A stretch of DNA of 64,000 nt from Lachnospiraceae bacterium (GTDB taxonomy: Bacteria > Bacillota > Clostridia > Lachnospirales > Lachnospiraceae), in assembly GCA_910575255.1 (NCBI GenBank), contig CAJTEM010000012.1:62001-126000 (forward strand). Reading direction: 5' to 3'. This document shows, one piece after another, positions 1 through 8,630 of this stretch (its first letter is position 1; each line of letters starts with the position of its first letter). The position numbers were made by a program, and so were the translations under genes. The notes below the pieces were generated by a model, which had not been told where the DNA came from, searched no databases, and worked only from the letters and a program-made list of their open reading frames with translations.

Positions 1-1372
1 TCTGGTTGGCGTAATCGTAATATTATTGGTCATGGTTCTGAGACGTGACACTCCCATGGTTTGTATCCTGTTTCTTTTTCTTTTAGGGCTTACCGCTACC
101 GGAACCCTGGCTGGCGCAGTTCAGACTGTTTTTAACGCCTCTCTTTACGCAGCAAAGGAATTCATGGAAATCATTGCCACGATCGCACTGATTACCGCAC
201 TGTCGAAATGTCTTTCTGACTTAGGAAGCGACTATCTGATGATGAAGCCGCTGTCACGGATCATGTGCAGCCCCTCTGTCACCTGGTGGATTCTAGGTGT
301 TGCCATGCTTGCCTTTTCTCTGTTCCTCTGGCCCTCCCCCTCCGTGGCCCTGGTCGGGGCAATCATGCTGCCGCTGGTTATCCGCAAAGGCCTCAATCCG
401 CTGGCTGCCGCCATGGCTATGAACCTGTTCGGCCATGGGATTGCCCTCAGCTATGATTTTGTGATCCAGGGCGCACCTGCCATCTCGGCCTCTGCCGCTG
501 GGATCGAGACCTCAACAATTCTTACGGCTGGCGCCCCTTTATTCATCACCATGGGCACCGTAACTGTACTCTCAGCCTTTTTGCTCAATCGGAAATCTAT
601 GGGAGATTCCATGGTAACTCTGCAGGGTGTGAAAAAGACTCACCCGGATCCCGTTTCTGAGGCAACGGTTTCCCAGGAAACCAAGGCGGATACCGTTTCC
701 CGCAAAGCCGCTCTTTTCATTGCCATATTCACCCCGCTGGCCTTTCTGGGAGACATCCTGTTGATGTTTGTCTTCCGGCTGAAGGGCGGCGATGCCACCA
801 GCCTGGTCTCCGGTACAGCCACGCTCCTGATGGTTCTGGGCGCCTTGCTTGGTTTCGGTCTGGATGCTCCGGAAAAAGTGACGGACTATCTGACTCACGG
901 CTTTCTCTTTGCCATCAAAATCTTTGCCCCTGTCATCCTGATCGGCGCCTTCTTCTTTATGGGAGGCGAGGGAATCATCTCGATTCTGGGCGAACAGTAC
1001 CAGAGTGGTATTATGAATGACTGGGCCGTGTGGCTGGCAGGAAAAACACCCCTGAATCAATATGCGGCCGCGTTTCTGCAGATGGTAATCGGCGCTCTGA
1101 CTGGTCTGGATGGCTCCGGTTTTTCCGGCCTGCCGCTGACAGGCGCTTTATCCAGGACCTTTTCTCTGATCACTGGCGGTTCTGTTGCCGTCTTTGCCGC
1201 ACTTGGACAGATTACTGCCATCTTTGTCGGCGGCGGGACAATCGTTCCCTGGGGCATCATACCGGTAGCTGCCATCTGCAATGTCAGCCCTCTTGAGCTG
1301 GCCCGCAAAAACCTGCTCCCTGTCCTGATCGGCTTTGGCTGCACCTTTATCGTCGCCTGCCTGCTGATCTGA
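1..1372 (+). CDS. Polytopic membrane transporter, 5' end outside the window
   Basis: The reading frame is open back to base 2, so the first start codons seen (TTG at 26, ATG at 32) are probably internal and the N-terminus lies outside the window. About 450 residues are visible, with ten or more hydrophobic segments and one hydrophilic cytoplasmic-type loop (about residues 190-225, rich in K, T, E and D). Paired glycine-rich stretches such as GLDGSGFSGLPLTG and FVGGGTIVPWGI, and the general layout, resemble the ion-transporter superfamily (DcuC, GntP or citrate-type carriers). The substrate cannot be read from the sequence, and the family assignment is a resemblance rather than a motif match. 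The next gene (asnB) is 150 bases downstream and co-oriented. Confidence 0.7.
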   Translation, partial: LVGVIVILLVMVLRRDTPMVCILFLFLLGLTATGTLAGAVQTVFNASLYAAKEFMEIIATIALITALSKCLSDLGSDYLMMKPLSRIMCSPSVTWWILGVAMLAFSLFLWPSPSVALVGAIMLPLVIRKGLNPLAAAMAMNLFGHGIALSYDFVIQGAPAISASAAGIETSTILTAGAPLFITMGTVTVLSAFLLNRKSMGDSMVTLQGVKKTHPDPVSEATVSQETKADTVSRKAALFIAIFTPLAFLGDILLMFVFRLKGGDATSLVSGTATLLMVLGALLGFGLDAPEKVTDYLTHGFLFAIKIFAPVILIGAFFFMGGEGIISILGEQYQSGIMNDWAVWLAGKTPLNQYAAAFLQMVIGALTGLDGSGFSGLPLTGALSRTFSLITGGSVAVFAALGQITAIFVGGGTIVPWGIIPVAAICNVSPLELARKNLLPVLIGFGCTFIVACLLI

Positions 1373-1523
1373 ACCGGCTACTTTATTTTTCGTTTCAAAC
1401 AATATCTGTGCAGGAAAATAAAAGCATTTCTGTTTTCTCTGCATAAAAGCTTCTCTTAAAACCGAAAACATCCTCAAAGGAAGTTTTCCTGAATATAAAT
1501 ATCAAAGAAAGAAGGAAATGATC

Positions 1524-3374
1524 ATGTGCGGCATTGGCGGCTTTTGCAGCTTTCACAAAGATTATACCTTACAGCCCGATGAATGCTACGACACCCTGAA
1601 CCATATCCACCAGATCCTGTCCCACCGGGGACCGGACGCGCACGGCACGTATCTGACCTCTCATGCCGGACTTTCTCACGCCCGCCTCTCTGTTATTGAT
1701 TTAAAAGGCGGCCGGCAGCCCATGCTGCGTACCACCGACGGTCACACCTGCGCCATTGTCTATAACGGAGAATTATACAACACTCACGAATTGCGGCAGG
1801 ATCTGATCCTGCGCGGCAGCCGATTGGAAACCAGCAGTGACACGGAAGTGATCCTGCAAGGCTATCTGGAATACGGCTCTGACTTTGTCACGAGGCTGAA
1901 TGGCATCTTCGCCTTTGTCATCTGGGATGAGGCCGCAAACCGTCTGCTTTTGTACCGGGACCGCAGCGGAATCAAACCGCTCTTTTACTCCCTGCAAAAC
2001 GATGAGCTTCTTTTTGCTTCCGAAATCAAAGGGATCCTCGTCTGTCCTGGTATGACAGCCCGGATCGGCCGTCAGGGGCTGAATGAAATATTCAGCATCG
2101 GTCCGGCCAGAACCAGCGGCTGCGGTGTATTCCAGGGAATCGACGAACTGCTTCCTGGGCATTTTGCCATCTATGACACAAATGGCTTCCGGCAGCATTG
2201 TTACTGGAAGCTGGAAAGTCATTCTCATGAGGACAGCTACCAGACCACTGTGGAAAAAACCTCTGCCCTGGTTCTGGATTCCATCCGGCGGCAGATGGTT
2301 TCCGACGTCCCGATCTGCACCTTTTTGTCCGGAGGCATTGACTCCAGCCTCGTATCTGCAGTCTGCGCCGCAGAGCTTAAGAAAAAAGGGGAACGTCTGC
2401 GTACCTTTTCCTTTGATTTCGTCGGCAATGAACAGAATTTCCAGGCCAATTCCTTCCAGCCGTCCCAGGACCGTCCCTATGTGGAGCAGATGGTCTCCTT
2501 CCTGAATTCGGATCATCAGTATCTGTTATGCGATACCCGCGAACAGGCAGATTATCTGAAGCAGTCTGTGGATGCCCATGACTTGCCTGCCATGGCGGAT
2601 GTTGACTCCTCCCTGCTTTACTTCTGTTCTCAGGTGCACAAAAGCCATAAGGTGACACTGACCGGGGAATGTGCTGACGAGATTTTCGGAGGCTATCCCT
2701 GGTTCCATAAGGAGGAATGCTTCCTTGCTCATACCTTCCCCTGGACCATGGATCTGAAGCCGCGGCAGATGCTTTTAAAGGACGATTTCCTGGAATATCT
2801 GAACATGGAAGAGTATGTAAATGCACGCTATGAAGAATCCGTCAGCGAAACCCCTCGCCTGGAATCAGACTCCCCCCAGGAAAGGCGCCGCCGGGAGATC
2901 TCATACCTGAATCAGCGCTGGTTTATGCAGACGCTTCTCAATCGGATGGACCGCACCAGCATGTTCTCCGGGCTGGAGGCACGAGTCCCCTTCGCGGATC
3001 ACCGCATTCTGGAATATGTGTGGAATGTGCCCTGGGAAATGAAAGCAAAAAACGGGGTCGCCAAGGCTCTGCTTCGGGAGTGCGGGCGCGACTATCTGCC
3101 CAATGAGATCCGGCACCGCCGTAAGTCCCCCTATCCCAAAACCTATGATACCGGCTATGAAGCCCTGATGGCCAGGCGTGTCCGCAATCTCCTCGAAGAT
3201 TCGCAGGCGCCGGTCCTGCAATTTTTAGACCGTAAGAAAACAGAACGTTTCCTGGACGCTCCTTCGGATTACGGCAATCCCTGGTACGGTCAGCTGATGG
3301 CAGGACCTCAGCTTTTGGCCTACATCTGGCAGATCAACTATTGGATGAAAAAATACAAAATTACGATAGTCTGA
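1524..3374 (+). CDS. asnB: Asparagine synthetase (glutamine-hydrolysing)
   Basis: Makes asparagine from aspartate, ATP and glutamine-derived ammonia in the cytoplasm. The start is placed at ATG 1524 rather than the in-frame ATG at 1518: it puts the nucleophilic cysteine at position 2 (MCGIGG), as the N-terminal glutamine amidotransferase fold needs after Met removal, and it lies 8 bases behind GAAGG (1511-1515). The glutaminase half covers about residues 2-200 (SHRGPD, NGELYN, RDRSGIKPL). The synthetase half begins near 205 and has the pyrophosphate loop SGGIDSS near residue 270, TGECADEIFGGY and an R-x-PFADH stretch. At 616 residues it has the usual length for the AsnB family. It stands alone between an unrelated transporter and a DUF5610-like gene. 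Confidence 0.95.
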   Translation: MCGIGGFCSFHKDYTLQPDECYDTLNHIHQILSHRGPDAHGTYLTSHAGLSHARLSVIDLKGGRQPMLRTTDGHTCAIVYNGELYNTHELRQDLILRGSRLETSSDTEVILQGYLEYGSDFVTRLNGIFAFVIWDEAANRLLLYRDRSGIKPLFYSLQNDELLFASEIKGILVCPGMTARIGRQGLNEIFSIGPARTSGCGVFQGIDELLPGHFAIYDTNGFRQHCYWKLESHSHEDSYQTTVEKTSALVLDSIRRQMVSDVPICTFLSGGIDSSLVSAVCAAELKKKGERLRTFSFDFVGNEQNFQANSFQPSQDRPYVEQMVSFLNSDHQYLLCDTREQADYLKQSVDAHDLPAMADVDSSLLYFCSQVHKSHKVTLTGECADEIFGGYPWFHKEECFLAHTFPWTMDLKPRQMLLKDDFLEYLNMEEYVNARYEESVSETPRLESDSPQERRRREISYLNQRWFMQTLLNRMDRTSMFSGLEARVPFADHRILEYVWNVPWEMKAKNGVAKALLRECGRDYLPNEIRHRRKSPYPKTYDTGYEALMARRVRNLLEDSQAPVLQFLDRKKTERFLDAPSDYGNPWYGQLMAGPQLLAYIWQINYWMKKYKITIV

Positions 3375-3458
3375 CCTTTACTTTTCCCTTAATCCGCCGA
3401 TAATAATGATAAATGGTATTTCCATGAAATAACAAAAAAGGAAAAGGAGGATTTTTCT

Positions 3459-4079
3459 ATGCAGGTTAATAGCCAGGATTATTCTGTCCGGCAGTATTCC
3501 CAGAATACCAAGTCCGCTACTCAGGCCGGCGCCGTTGGCAGCACCTCCGCAGCAGCTTCCGAGAAGGCAGCGGAGACCACTTCCAAAACTACTGCACCAG
3601 ACGTAGATCGCGTTGAATTCAGCCGCGATACTGACATTACCAAGATGAGCGATTCGGATCGCTCTGCACTGGTTCAGAGCTTAAAGGACGATCTGAACAA
3701 TCAGATGTCCCGTTTCACCAATATGATGACCCAGACCTTCCAGAAGCAGGGCATCACTGCCGCTTCTTTTCAGGGCGACAACTTCTGGAAATTCATGGCC
3801 AGCGGCAATTATACCGTGGATGCCAAGACCAAGGCAGAGGCCGAAGCGGCAATCTCTGAAGATGGTTTCTGGGGCGTGAAGCAGACCTCTCAGCGTATCT
3901 TTGATTTCGCTGCCGCTCTTGCCGGTGACGATGTGGAGACCATGAAGAAGATGCAGGCTGCGGTTGAAAAGGGCTTTGAGCAGGCCGGCGCTGCCTGGGG
4001 CGGGGAGCTTCCCTCCATCTGCGGCGATACGCATACGGCTGTCGGCAAGCTGTTCGACGAATACTATGCCAGTCACTAA
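3459..4079 (+). CDS. DUF5610-like protein of unknown function
   Basis: A 206-residue soluble protein with no signal peptide, preceded by a strong AAAAGGAGG site. The first 50 residues are Ser/Thr/Ala/Gln-rich low complexity. A short VDRVEFS stretch near residue 50 recalls the N-terminal segments of FlgM and other flagella-associated proteins. The C-terminal half, with GFWGVKQTSQRIFDFA, a following acidic helix and GGELPSICGDT, matches my recollection of the DUF5610 pattern found in motile and gut bacteria. The function is unknown. The nearest genes give no pathway context, and a flagellar or surface link is only suggested by the N-terminal motif. Confidence 0.7.
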   Translation: MQVNSQDYSVRQYSQNTKSATQAGAVGSTSAAASEKAAETTSKTTAPDVDRVEFSRDTDITKMSDSDRSALVQSLKDDLNNQMSRFTNMMTQTFQKQGITAASFQGDNFWKFMASGNYTVDAKTKAEAEAAISEDGFWGVKQTSQRIFDFAAALAGDDVETMKKMQAAVEKGFEQAGAAWGGELPSICGDTHTAVGKLFDEYYASH

Positions 4080-4144
4080 CGTCAATTTACGGTAACTGTT
4101 CAGACCGCAGGGAGATTCCCGTCGGACGATCAGTTATAATCTAA

Positions 4145-4385
4145 GATATCCGGCAATGTCAGGACTTTGGAGTGTGCCGGATGACGGAACGTGTTTGGAG
4201 ATTCCTTTTTGCAAGGGGATATTTTCAAATGCGTTCTTTATTTCTGCGAATGCGTGTTGTTTTTGCGGGGTAGCAGTTCAGATAATCCTTGAACGGTTAC
4301 TTTGTGGATTTCAAAGGCAAAAATCCTTACAAGCAAGCTTGCATCGGATTTGCGGCCTTTTGATTCTGGTATCATCATATTATTT
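4145..4385 (-). repeat. Interspersed palindromic repeat family B, copy 1
   Basis: Fills most of the 333-base gap before the DUF1266 gene. Read on the minus strand, 4379-4310 runs ATGATACCAG, TCAAAAGG, AAATCCGATG, AAGCTTGCTTG, GGATTTTTG, CCTT. The same ordered words occur on the plus strand at 35338-35405. The central part forms a hairpin (AAATCC with GGATTT around an AAGCTTGC turn). The far end, CCGGATATC near 4145, parallels CCGGTATC in the other copy. This is a dispersed non-coding element; no transposase accompanies it. Confidence 0.65.
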
Positions 4386-4412
4386 AAGAAATGATAAGAG
4401 GAGTAAAGGGTT

Positions 4413-5654
4413 ATGTTTATCAGTAAATTCCGGCATCAGGCACTTATGCTTTGCCTGAGCCTTTTCTGTGCAATTCCGTTATTACAGGGCTGTGGAGGCG
4501 GCGCAGCCAAGACGCCAGAGGATTACCTTTCCAAAATGAAGGAGTTTTCCACTCCGGACAAGACTGCTTCCCTCTACCTGGATCAGGAATGGGGAGAAGA
4601 AGATCTGCAGATGGACAACTGGCTGGGTGCCGGCAGCAAGAAAGGGGATAAAGCTGTCGTTCTCATGCAGTTCCCCAAGACAGGAGCTAACAAACTGGCA
4701 GATTCCATGGATAGTGTAACCGAAATGGTTGAAAGCAGCTACAGCATCTCCGGCAAGGAAGATGCAGAAGCTCCGTCTGTTCCTGACATGAGCGGGGTGA
4801 CAGCCTCCAGATGTAAGATGTCTGCCGGAGGGGTCACCGGAGATGCTTATGTTGTCTACGGTGAGACAGATTATGCCTTCTATTCTCTCGCCTATATCGC
4901 TGATAAGATGAGTGACAATGACATTGCCTCCTTTAAGGCATCCTGCTCCAAATTCCACGAGGAGGCTCCGGAGGTTGAGGACAATTTTTCTGCTGAGATG
5001 ACAGACACCATCCGCTGGTTCAATGCTTCCTATGCGATTCTCACGGACTTAAACAACTGGGATTACAATCTGTTCGGCGGTCTTCCGGCCAATGACGAAT
5101 CGGCTGCCACTGAACAGGAACTCCTTTCAGAATGGTGGGATGTGACGGATCGTGCCAGCGCGGATGAGACTCTGGACTGGATTCTCAATGAGGGGCATCG
5201 GGCTGACTTCGTGGAAAACATGCAGACCCTGGAAGGAGCCGGCGTTACTGCGGATACCCCCCAGGAGGAGCTGATATCCATGCTTACCAGTGACTATGGG
5301 CTGGATAACGACGAGGCCCAGTCCTATGCGGACTCCTATGCGATCTATACGGAATACGGCCCGGATGCCATCTCTGGCTGGGATTACTGCCGTGCCATGA
5401 ATCTGATGGGATATTACTATATTGCCGGCTATTATTCCGAGCAGGAAGCTCTGGATAAGTCTCTGGAGATCGCCCAGACCATGCAGCCCCTGTTTGAGTC
5501 CTGGGATGATCTGATCGACAGCTATCTGCGCGGCTATGAATATTGGGCCGACGGTGACAGCGAGGAACGGCGGGCGATCTACGAGGAGATCAAGACAAGA
5601 GAGGATAATCCTTATCAGATTGATTTCAAGATGACGCTGGAGAAGACCTGGTAG
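4413..5654 (+). CDS. Lipoprotein with a DUF1266-like C-terminal domain
   Basis: Exported lipoprotein of 413 residues. It starts at ATG 4413 behind AAGAGGAG and has a basic N-terminus, a hydrophobic stretch and the lipobox LLQGC, so the mature protein should begin at Cys27 and be anchored to the outer face of the membrane. Residues about 35-200 form a region of unknown family. Residues about 215-400 (LLSEWWDVTDR, EWxDLIDSYLRGYEYW-type Trp/Tyr-rich helices, WDYCRAMNLMGYYYIAGY) resemble DUF1266 (the YbeR type). The function is unknown. The gene follows repeat family B and ends just before a strong bidirectional terminator, so it is probably monocistronic. Confidence 0.75.
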   Translation: MFISKFRHQALMLCLSLFCAIPLLQGCGGGAAKTPEDYLSKMKEFSTPDKTASLYLDQEWGEEDLQMDNWLGAGSKKGDKAVVLMQFPKTGANKLADSMDSVTEMVESSYSISGKEDAEAPSVPDMSGVTASRCKMSAGGVTGDAYVVYGETDYAFYSLAYIADKMSDNDIASFKASCSKFHEEAPEVEDNFSAEMTDTIRWFNASYAILTDLNNWDYNLFGGLPANDESAATEQELLSEWWDVTDRASADETLDWILNEGHRADFVENMQTLEGAGVTADTPQEELISMLTSDYGLDNDEAQSYADSYAIYTEYGPDAISGWDYCRAMNLMGYYYIAGYYSEQEALDKSLEIAQTMQPLFESWDDLIDSYLRGYEYWADGDSEERRAIYEEIKTREDNPYQIDFKMTLEKTW

Positions 5655-5741
5655 GAGCAAATCCAGAAGTTGAAACGTACAGAACCTGGAGCGTGTCTGA
5701 AATTCATTCCCGATATCTGCATGCTCCGCTTTGCGGAAAAG

Positions 5742-5796
5742 GAGGCAGCCTGAGGCGACAGATCAATTGTCGCCTTGGACTGCCTCTTCTTTTTGT
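5742..5796 (+). terminator. Strong bidirectional intrinsic terminator
   Basis: A long stem: GAGGCAG (5742-5748) pairs with CTGCCTC (5780-5786), and inside it AGGCGACA pairs with TGTCGCCT. A T-rich run (TTCTTTTT) follows on the plus strand and CCTTTTCC on the minus strand. It lies between the convergent DUF1266 gene and hemB and can stop both transcripts. Confidence 0.9.
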
Positions 5797-5845
5797 ATAT
5801 TTCACTAAAATCAGCTATTAAACGCAATATCGCTGCCTTCATGCA

Positions 5846-6826
5846 TCAGCCAATGATTCCCTGATCCATCAGTCCTGCAATCTTCTCCGCAAAATAGGTC
5901 AGATAAACAGAGGCACCCGCGCGGAAAGAGCCGACTGCCATTTCTGCAATCATTCGCTCTTCTTCGATATAGCCCAGCTTTGCCCCTGCCTTTACCATGG
6001 CATATTCTCCGCTCACACTGTAGGCTGCTACAGGGATCTCGACCCGGTCGGACACCTCGCGGATCATGTCCTGATAGGCCAGTGCGGGCTTCACGATCAG
6101 AATATCCGCTCCTTCTTCCACATCTGTCAATGCTTCCTTTATACCCTCCTTGCGATTATGGAAATCCATCTGATAGGATTTGCGATCCCCGAATGCCGGG
6201 GCAGAGCCTGCGGCATCACGGAAAGGGCCGTAAAAACCAGAGGCGTATTTTACCGCATAAGACATGATCGGCACATTCGTGAAATGGTTCTGGTCGAGCT
6301 CGTTGCGGATTGCCAGGACTCTGCCGTCCATCATGTCAGAGGGCGCCACCATATCCGCTCCTGCCTGTGCATGCGACAGCGCTGTCTTTGCCAGCAAAAG
6401 GAGGGTCGGATCATTGTCCACCTCGTGGCCGCACAGCAGACCGCAATGCCCGTGCGAGGTATATTCGCACATACAGACATCTGTGATCAGATACAGATCC
6501 ATGCCAAATTGCTTTCTTGCTTCCCGCAGAGCCTTCTGCACGATCCCATCCTCATCATACGCGCCGCTCCCCATCTCATCCTTCTTGTCCGGAATTCCAA
6601 AGAATATTACGCGGCCTACTCCGGCTCTTTTCAAGGCTTCCAGCTTAAAGGGCATCTGATCGACAGAATACCGGTATTGTCCCGGCATCGTGGGAATCTC
6701 TTCCCGGATGTTCTCCCCTTCCCGCACAAAAATCGGGTAAACCAGAGACGACTTATCTACCCTGGTCTCCCGCACCATTTTTCTCAAAACGGCATTCCCC
6801 CGCAATCTTCTTGGTCTTTGAATCAT
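5846..6826 (-). CDS. hemB: Porphobilinogen synthase (delta-aminolevulinate dehydratase)
   Basis: Condenses two 5-aminolevulinate molecules into porphobilinogen. The start at 6826 (MIQRPRRLRGN) is chosen because AGGAGGAG lies just upstream on the minus strand; a longer open frame to 6895 would add 23 residues that are foreign to the family. The product is 326 residues, the normal length. Visible family features are the cysteine-rich metal region DVCMCEYTSHGHCG and the two active-site lysines in MSYAVKYASGFYGPFRDA and ILIVKPALAYQD. It is the last gene of the hem operon, 38 bases after hemA, and ends before a bidirectional terminator. Confidence 0.95.
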   Translation of the reverse strand: MIQRPRRLRGNAVLRKMVRETRVDKSSLVYPIFVREGENIREEIPTMPGQYRYSVDQMPFKLEALKRAGVGRVIFFGIPDKKDEMGSGAYDEDGIVQKALREARKQFGMDLYLITDVCMCEYTSHGHCGLLCGHEVDNDPTLLLLAKTALSHAQAGADMVAPSDMMDGRVLAIRNELDQNHFTNVPIMSYAVKYASGFYGPFRDAAGSAPAFGDRKSYQMDFHNRKEGIKEALTDVEEGADILIVKPALAYQDMIREVSDRVEIPVAAYSVSGEYAMVKAGAKLGYIEEERMIAEMAVGSFRAGASVYLTYFAEKIAGLMDQGIIG

Positions 6827-6864
6827 GAGTCTTCTCCTCCTGTTGCTTTTTTGATTGCTTTTTC

Positions 6865-8580
6865 TCATCGGCCACGAAAAAACTGCTTCAGCCACGACTG
6901 CAGGCTCCCGGTAATCTCGCTGGCCAGTCTGTGATCCCGGCCGGAGGCTGTCACCCCCACTACCACATTCCCTTCCCGTGCGATCCCCGGAAAAAAGAAG
7001 TCACACTGGCTTTTATCTCCTGCATGATTGACAAGAATCTGCCTGTTCCGGCAATCCCTGACGATCTGTCCGTTGAGCCTGGCATCATCCGTGGCCGCTA
7101 TTATCAGATCCCTGTCTTCCAGATCTTCCGGCATAAAGCATCGCCTCTCCCACCGCAGACGCCCCTGTCCGGCCAGGCTCTCCATCCGTTCACATCCCAG
7201 GGGCGCAACCACCAGGATTCTGGCTCCGAAATCCGCCATAATCTCTGCCCGCCGGGCTGCTATTTTTCCTGCCCCCACTACCAGGATCTTTTTGTTCTCC
7301 AGATCAAAAAACAGGGGAAAATAAACATTTTGCCTGCTTTGACTTCTTTTCTTTTCCGAAGCCGGCCTCGCTCCGGCTGCTTTCTGGCTCAGGATATTGA
7401 CCCGTTCTATTGCATTCAGGAAATCTTCCAGCTCCTCTACGGTTCCGGCCTCCCGCAGCTGATAAAGGACACGGCTCAGAGCTGCCTCGGCTCCCTTTTC
7501 GCTGATATCCTGGAGCACGGCTCTCTTCCATCCCTCCATACTCGTCTGTCGGTCCCGGTACAGAAGCCATTTGCAGAACTGATTCTCATATTCTTCGATA
7601 ATCCGGTCCGCCAAAGGCACCTCTGCCAGCTTTCGTTCATTATTCTGACGCGCCAGCTCTGTCATGTCCTCGATATTATAATAGCAGAACTCAGGCTGCT
7701 GCGGATTCTCGATATCCGGCGGCACTGCCAGATCCAGAAGCACCCTCTGCTTCTGCGTCCTGAGATTCTGCTTCAGACCATACGCTGTCAGGGTATAGTG
7801 AGGGCTGGCAGTTGCGCTGGCCACCACATCCATGGCGTCCAGATACCGGTAACGCTCCTCATAGGGAATCGCCTGATAGCGAAGCCCGTGCCCCAGCTTC
7901 TCCAGAGAAGCACGGCTCCGCGTAGTCACATAAATCTCCAGATCCGGAATCTGCTGCACGTTCTTCAGCACAATACTCCCGATCCGTCCCGTAGCACCAA
8001 GAATCATCAGCTTTTTCCCCTGCAGCCCGCCCAGACGTTCTTCTGCTGCCTTAATTGCCAGGCTCGCCGTGGAAACCGATGTCCGGGAGAGATCCGTGTC
8101 CGTCTTCACCTTCTTTGCCCCGGTCACGGCATCGCGAAACAAAGTATTCAGATAACTCCCGCAATACCCCCTCTCATGAGAAAACTCATGGGCCTGTTTC
8201 ACCTGTCCCAGAATCTGGTCTTCACCAATTACCATGGAGTCCAGCCCGGCCGCCACCCGAAACAGATGATGAATGGCCGGCCTGCCGTGATAACGCCGGA
8301 TATAACGGCTGATGTCCTCGATCTGCCCGGCCCCGGCTGCCTTCACTGCTTCTTGCTCCATGGCCTCCAGAACCCGGCTGCCAAAACCTTCCTCCTCTTC
8401 CGTTCCATGACAGTAGATCTCCAGCCGGTTGCATGTCGAAAGCACAACCGCCTCGTCAATCTGCCCAGATACCAGAAGCCCTTTCAGAACCTGCTCCTTT
8501 TTCTCCGCCGGATAAGCAAACATCGATCGGATCTTCAAAGGTGTCGTCTTATGGCTCAAACTTAATAAATAGATTCCCAT
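6865..8580 (-). CDS. hemA: Glutamyl-tRNA reductase fused to precorrin-2 dehydrogenase
   Basis: Two enzymes in one 571-residue chain. Residues 1-405 are glutamyl-tRNA reductase: catalytic Cys50 in VVLSTCNRLEIY, the signature GEDQILGQVKQAHEFS, the NADPH loop MILGATGRIG and the C-terminal dimerisation helix. Residues from about 420 to the end are a Met8/CysG-N-type precorrin-2 dehydrogenase or sirohydrochlorin ferrochelatase: YFPLFFDLENKKILVVGAGKIA, IIAATDDARLNG and the NHAGDKSQCDFFFPG active-site region. A basic linker (about 395-418) joins them. The fusion couples the first committed step (glutamate-semialdehyde) with the branch step toward sirohaem. It is the third gene of the hem operon. Fusions of this sort are known in clostridia. 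Confidence 0.93.
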   Translation of the reverse strand: MGIYLLSLSHKTTPLKIRSMFAYPAEKKEQVLKGLLVSGQIDEAVVLSTCNRLEIYCHGTEEEEGFGSRVLEAMEQEAVKAAGAGQIEDISRYIRRYHGRPAIHHLFRVAAGLDSMVIGEDQILGQVKQAHEFSHERGYCGSYLNTLFRDAVTGAKKVKTDTDLSRTSVSTASLAIKAAEERLGGLQGKKLMILGATGRIGSIVLKNVQQIPDLEIYVTTRSRASLEKLGHGLRYQAIPYEERYRYLDAMDVVASATASPHYTLTAYGLKQNLRTQKQRVLLDLAVPPDIENPQQPEFCYYNIEDMTELARQNNERKLAEVPLADRIIEEYENQFCKWLLYRDRQTSMEGWKRAVLQDISEKGAEAALSRVLYQLREAGTVEELEDFLNAIERVNILSQKAAGARPASEKKRSQSRQNVYFPLFFDLENKKILVVGAGKIAARRAEIMADFGARILVVAPLGCERMESLAGQGRLRWERRCFMPEDLEDRDLIIAATDDARLNGQIVRDCRNRQILVNHAGDKSQCDFFFPGIAREGNVVVGVTASGRDHRLASEITGSLQSWLKQFFRGR

Positions 8581-8630
8581 ATCCTGTTCTGTTCCTTTTT
8601 CTCTGTCCGTTTTTCCTGTCCGGCATCTCT

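Noticed and set aside
4156-4458. 100-codon plus-strand frame upstream of the DUF1266 gene
   Set aside because: It overlaps repeat family B and the lipoprotein start; no RBS and cysteine-rich random-like composition.
6931-8565. Long open frame (544 codons) on the plus strand opposite hemA
   Set aside because: It is the antisense shadow of a well-supported GC-biased gene; composition is Pro/His/Leu-rich and there is no RBS or family resemblance.
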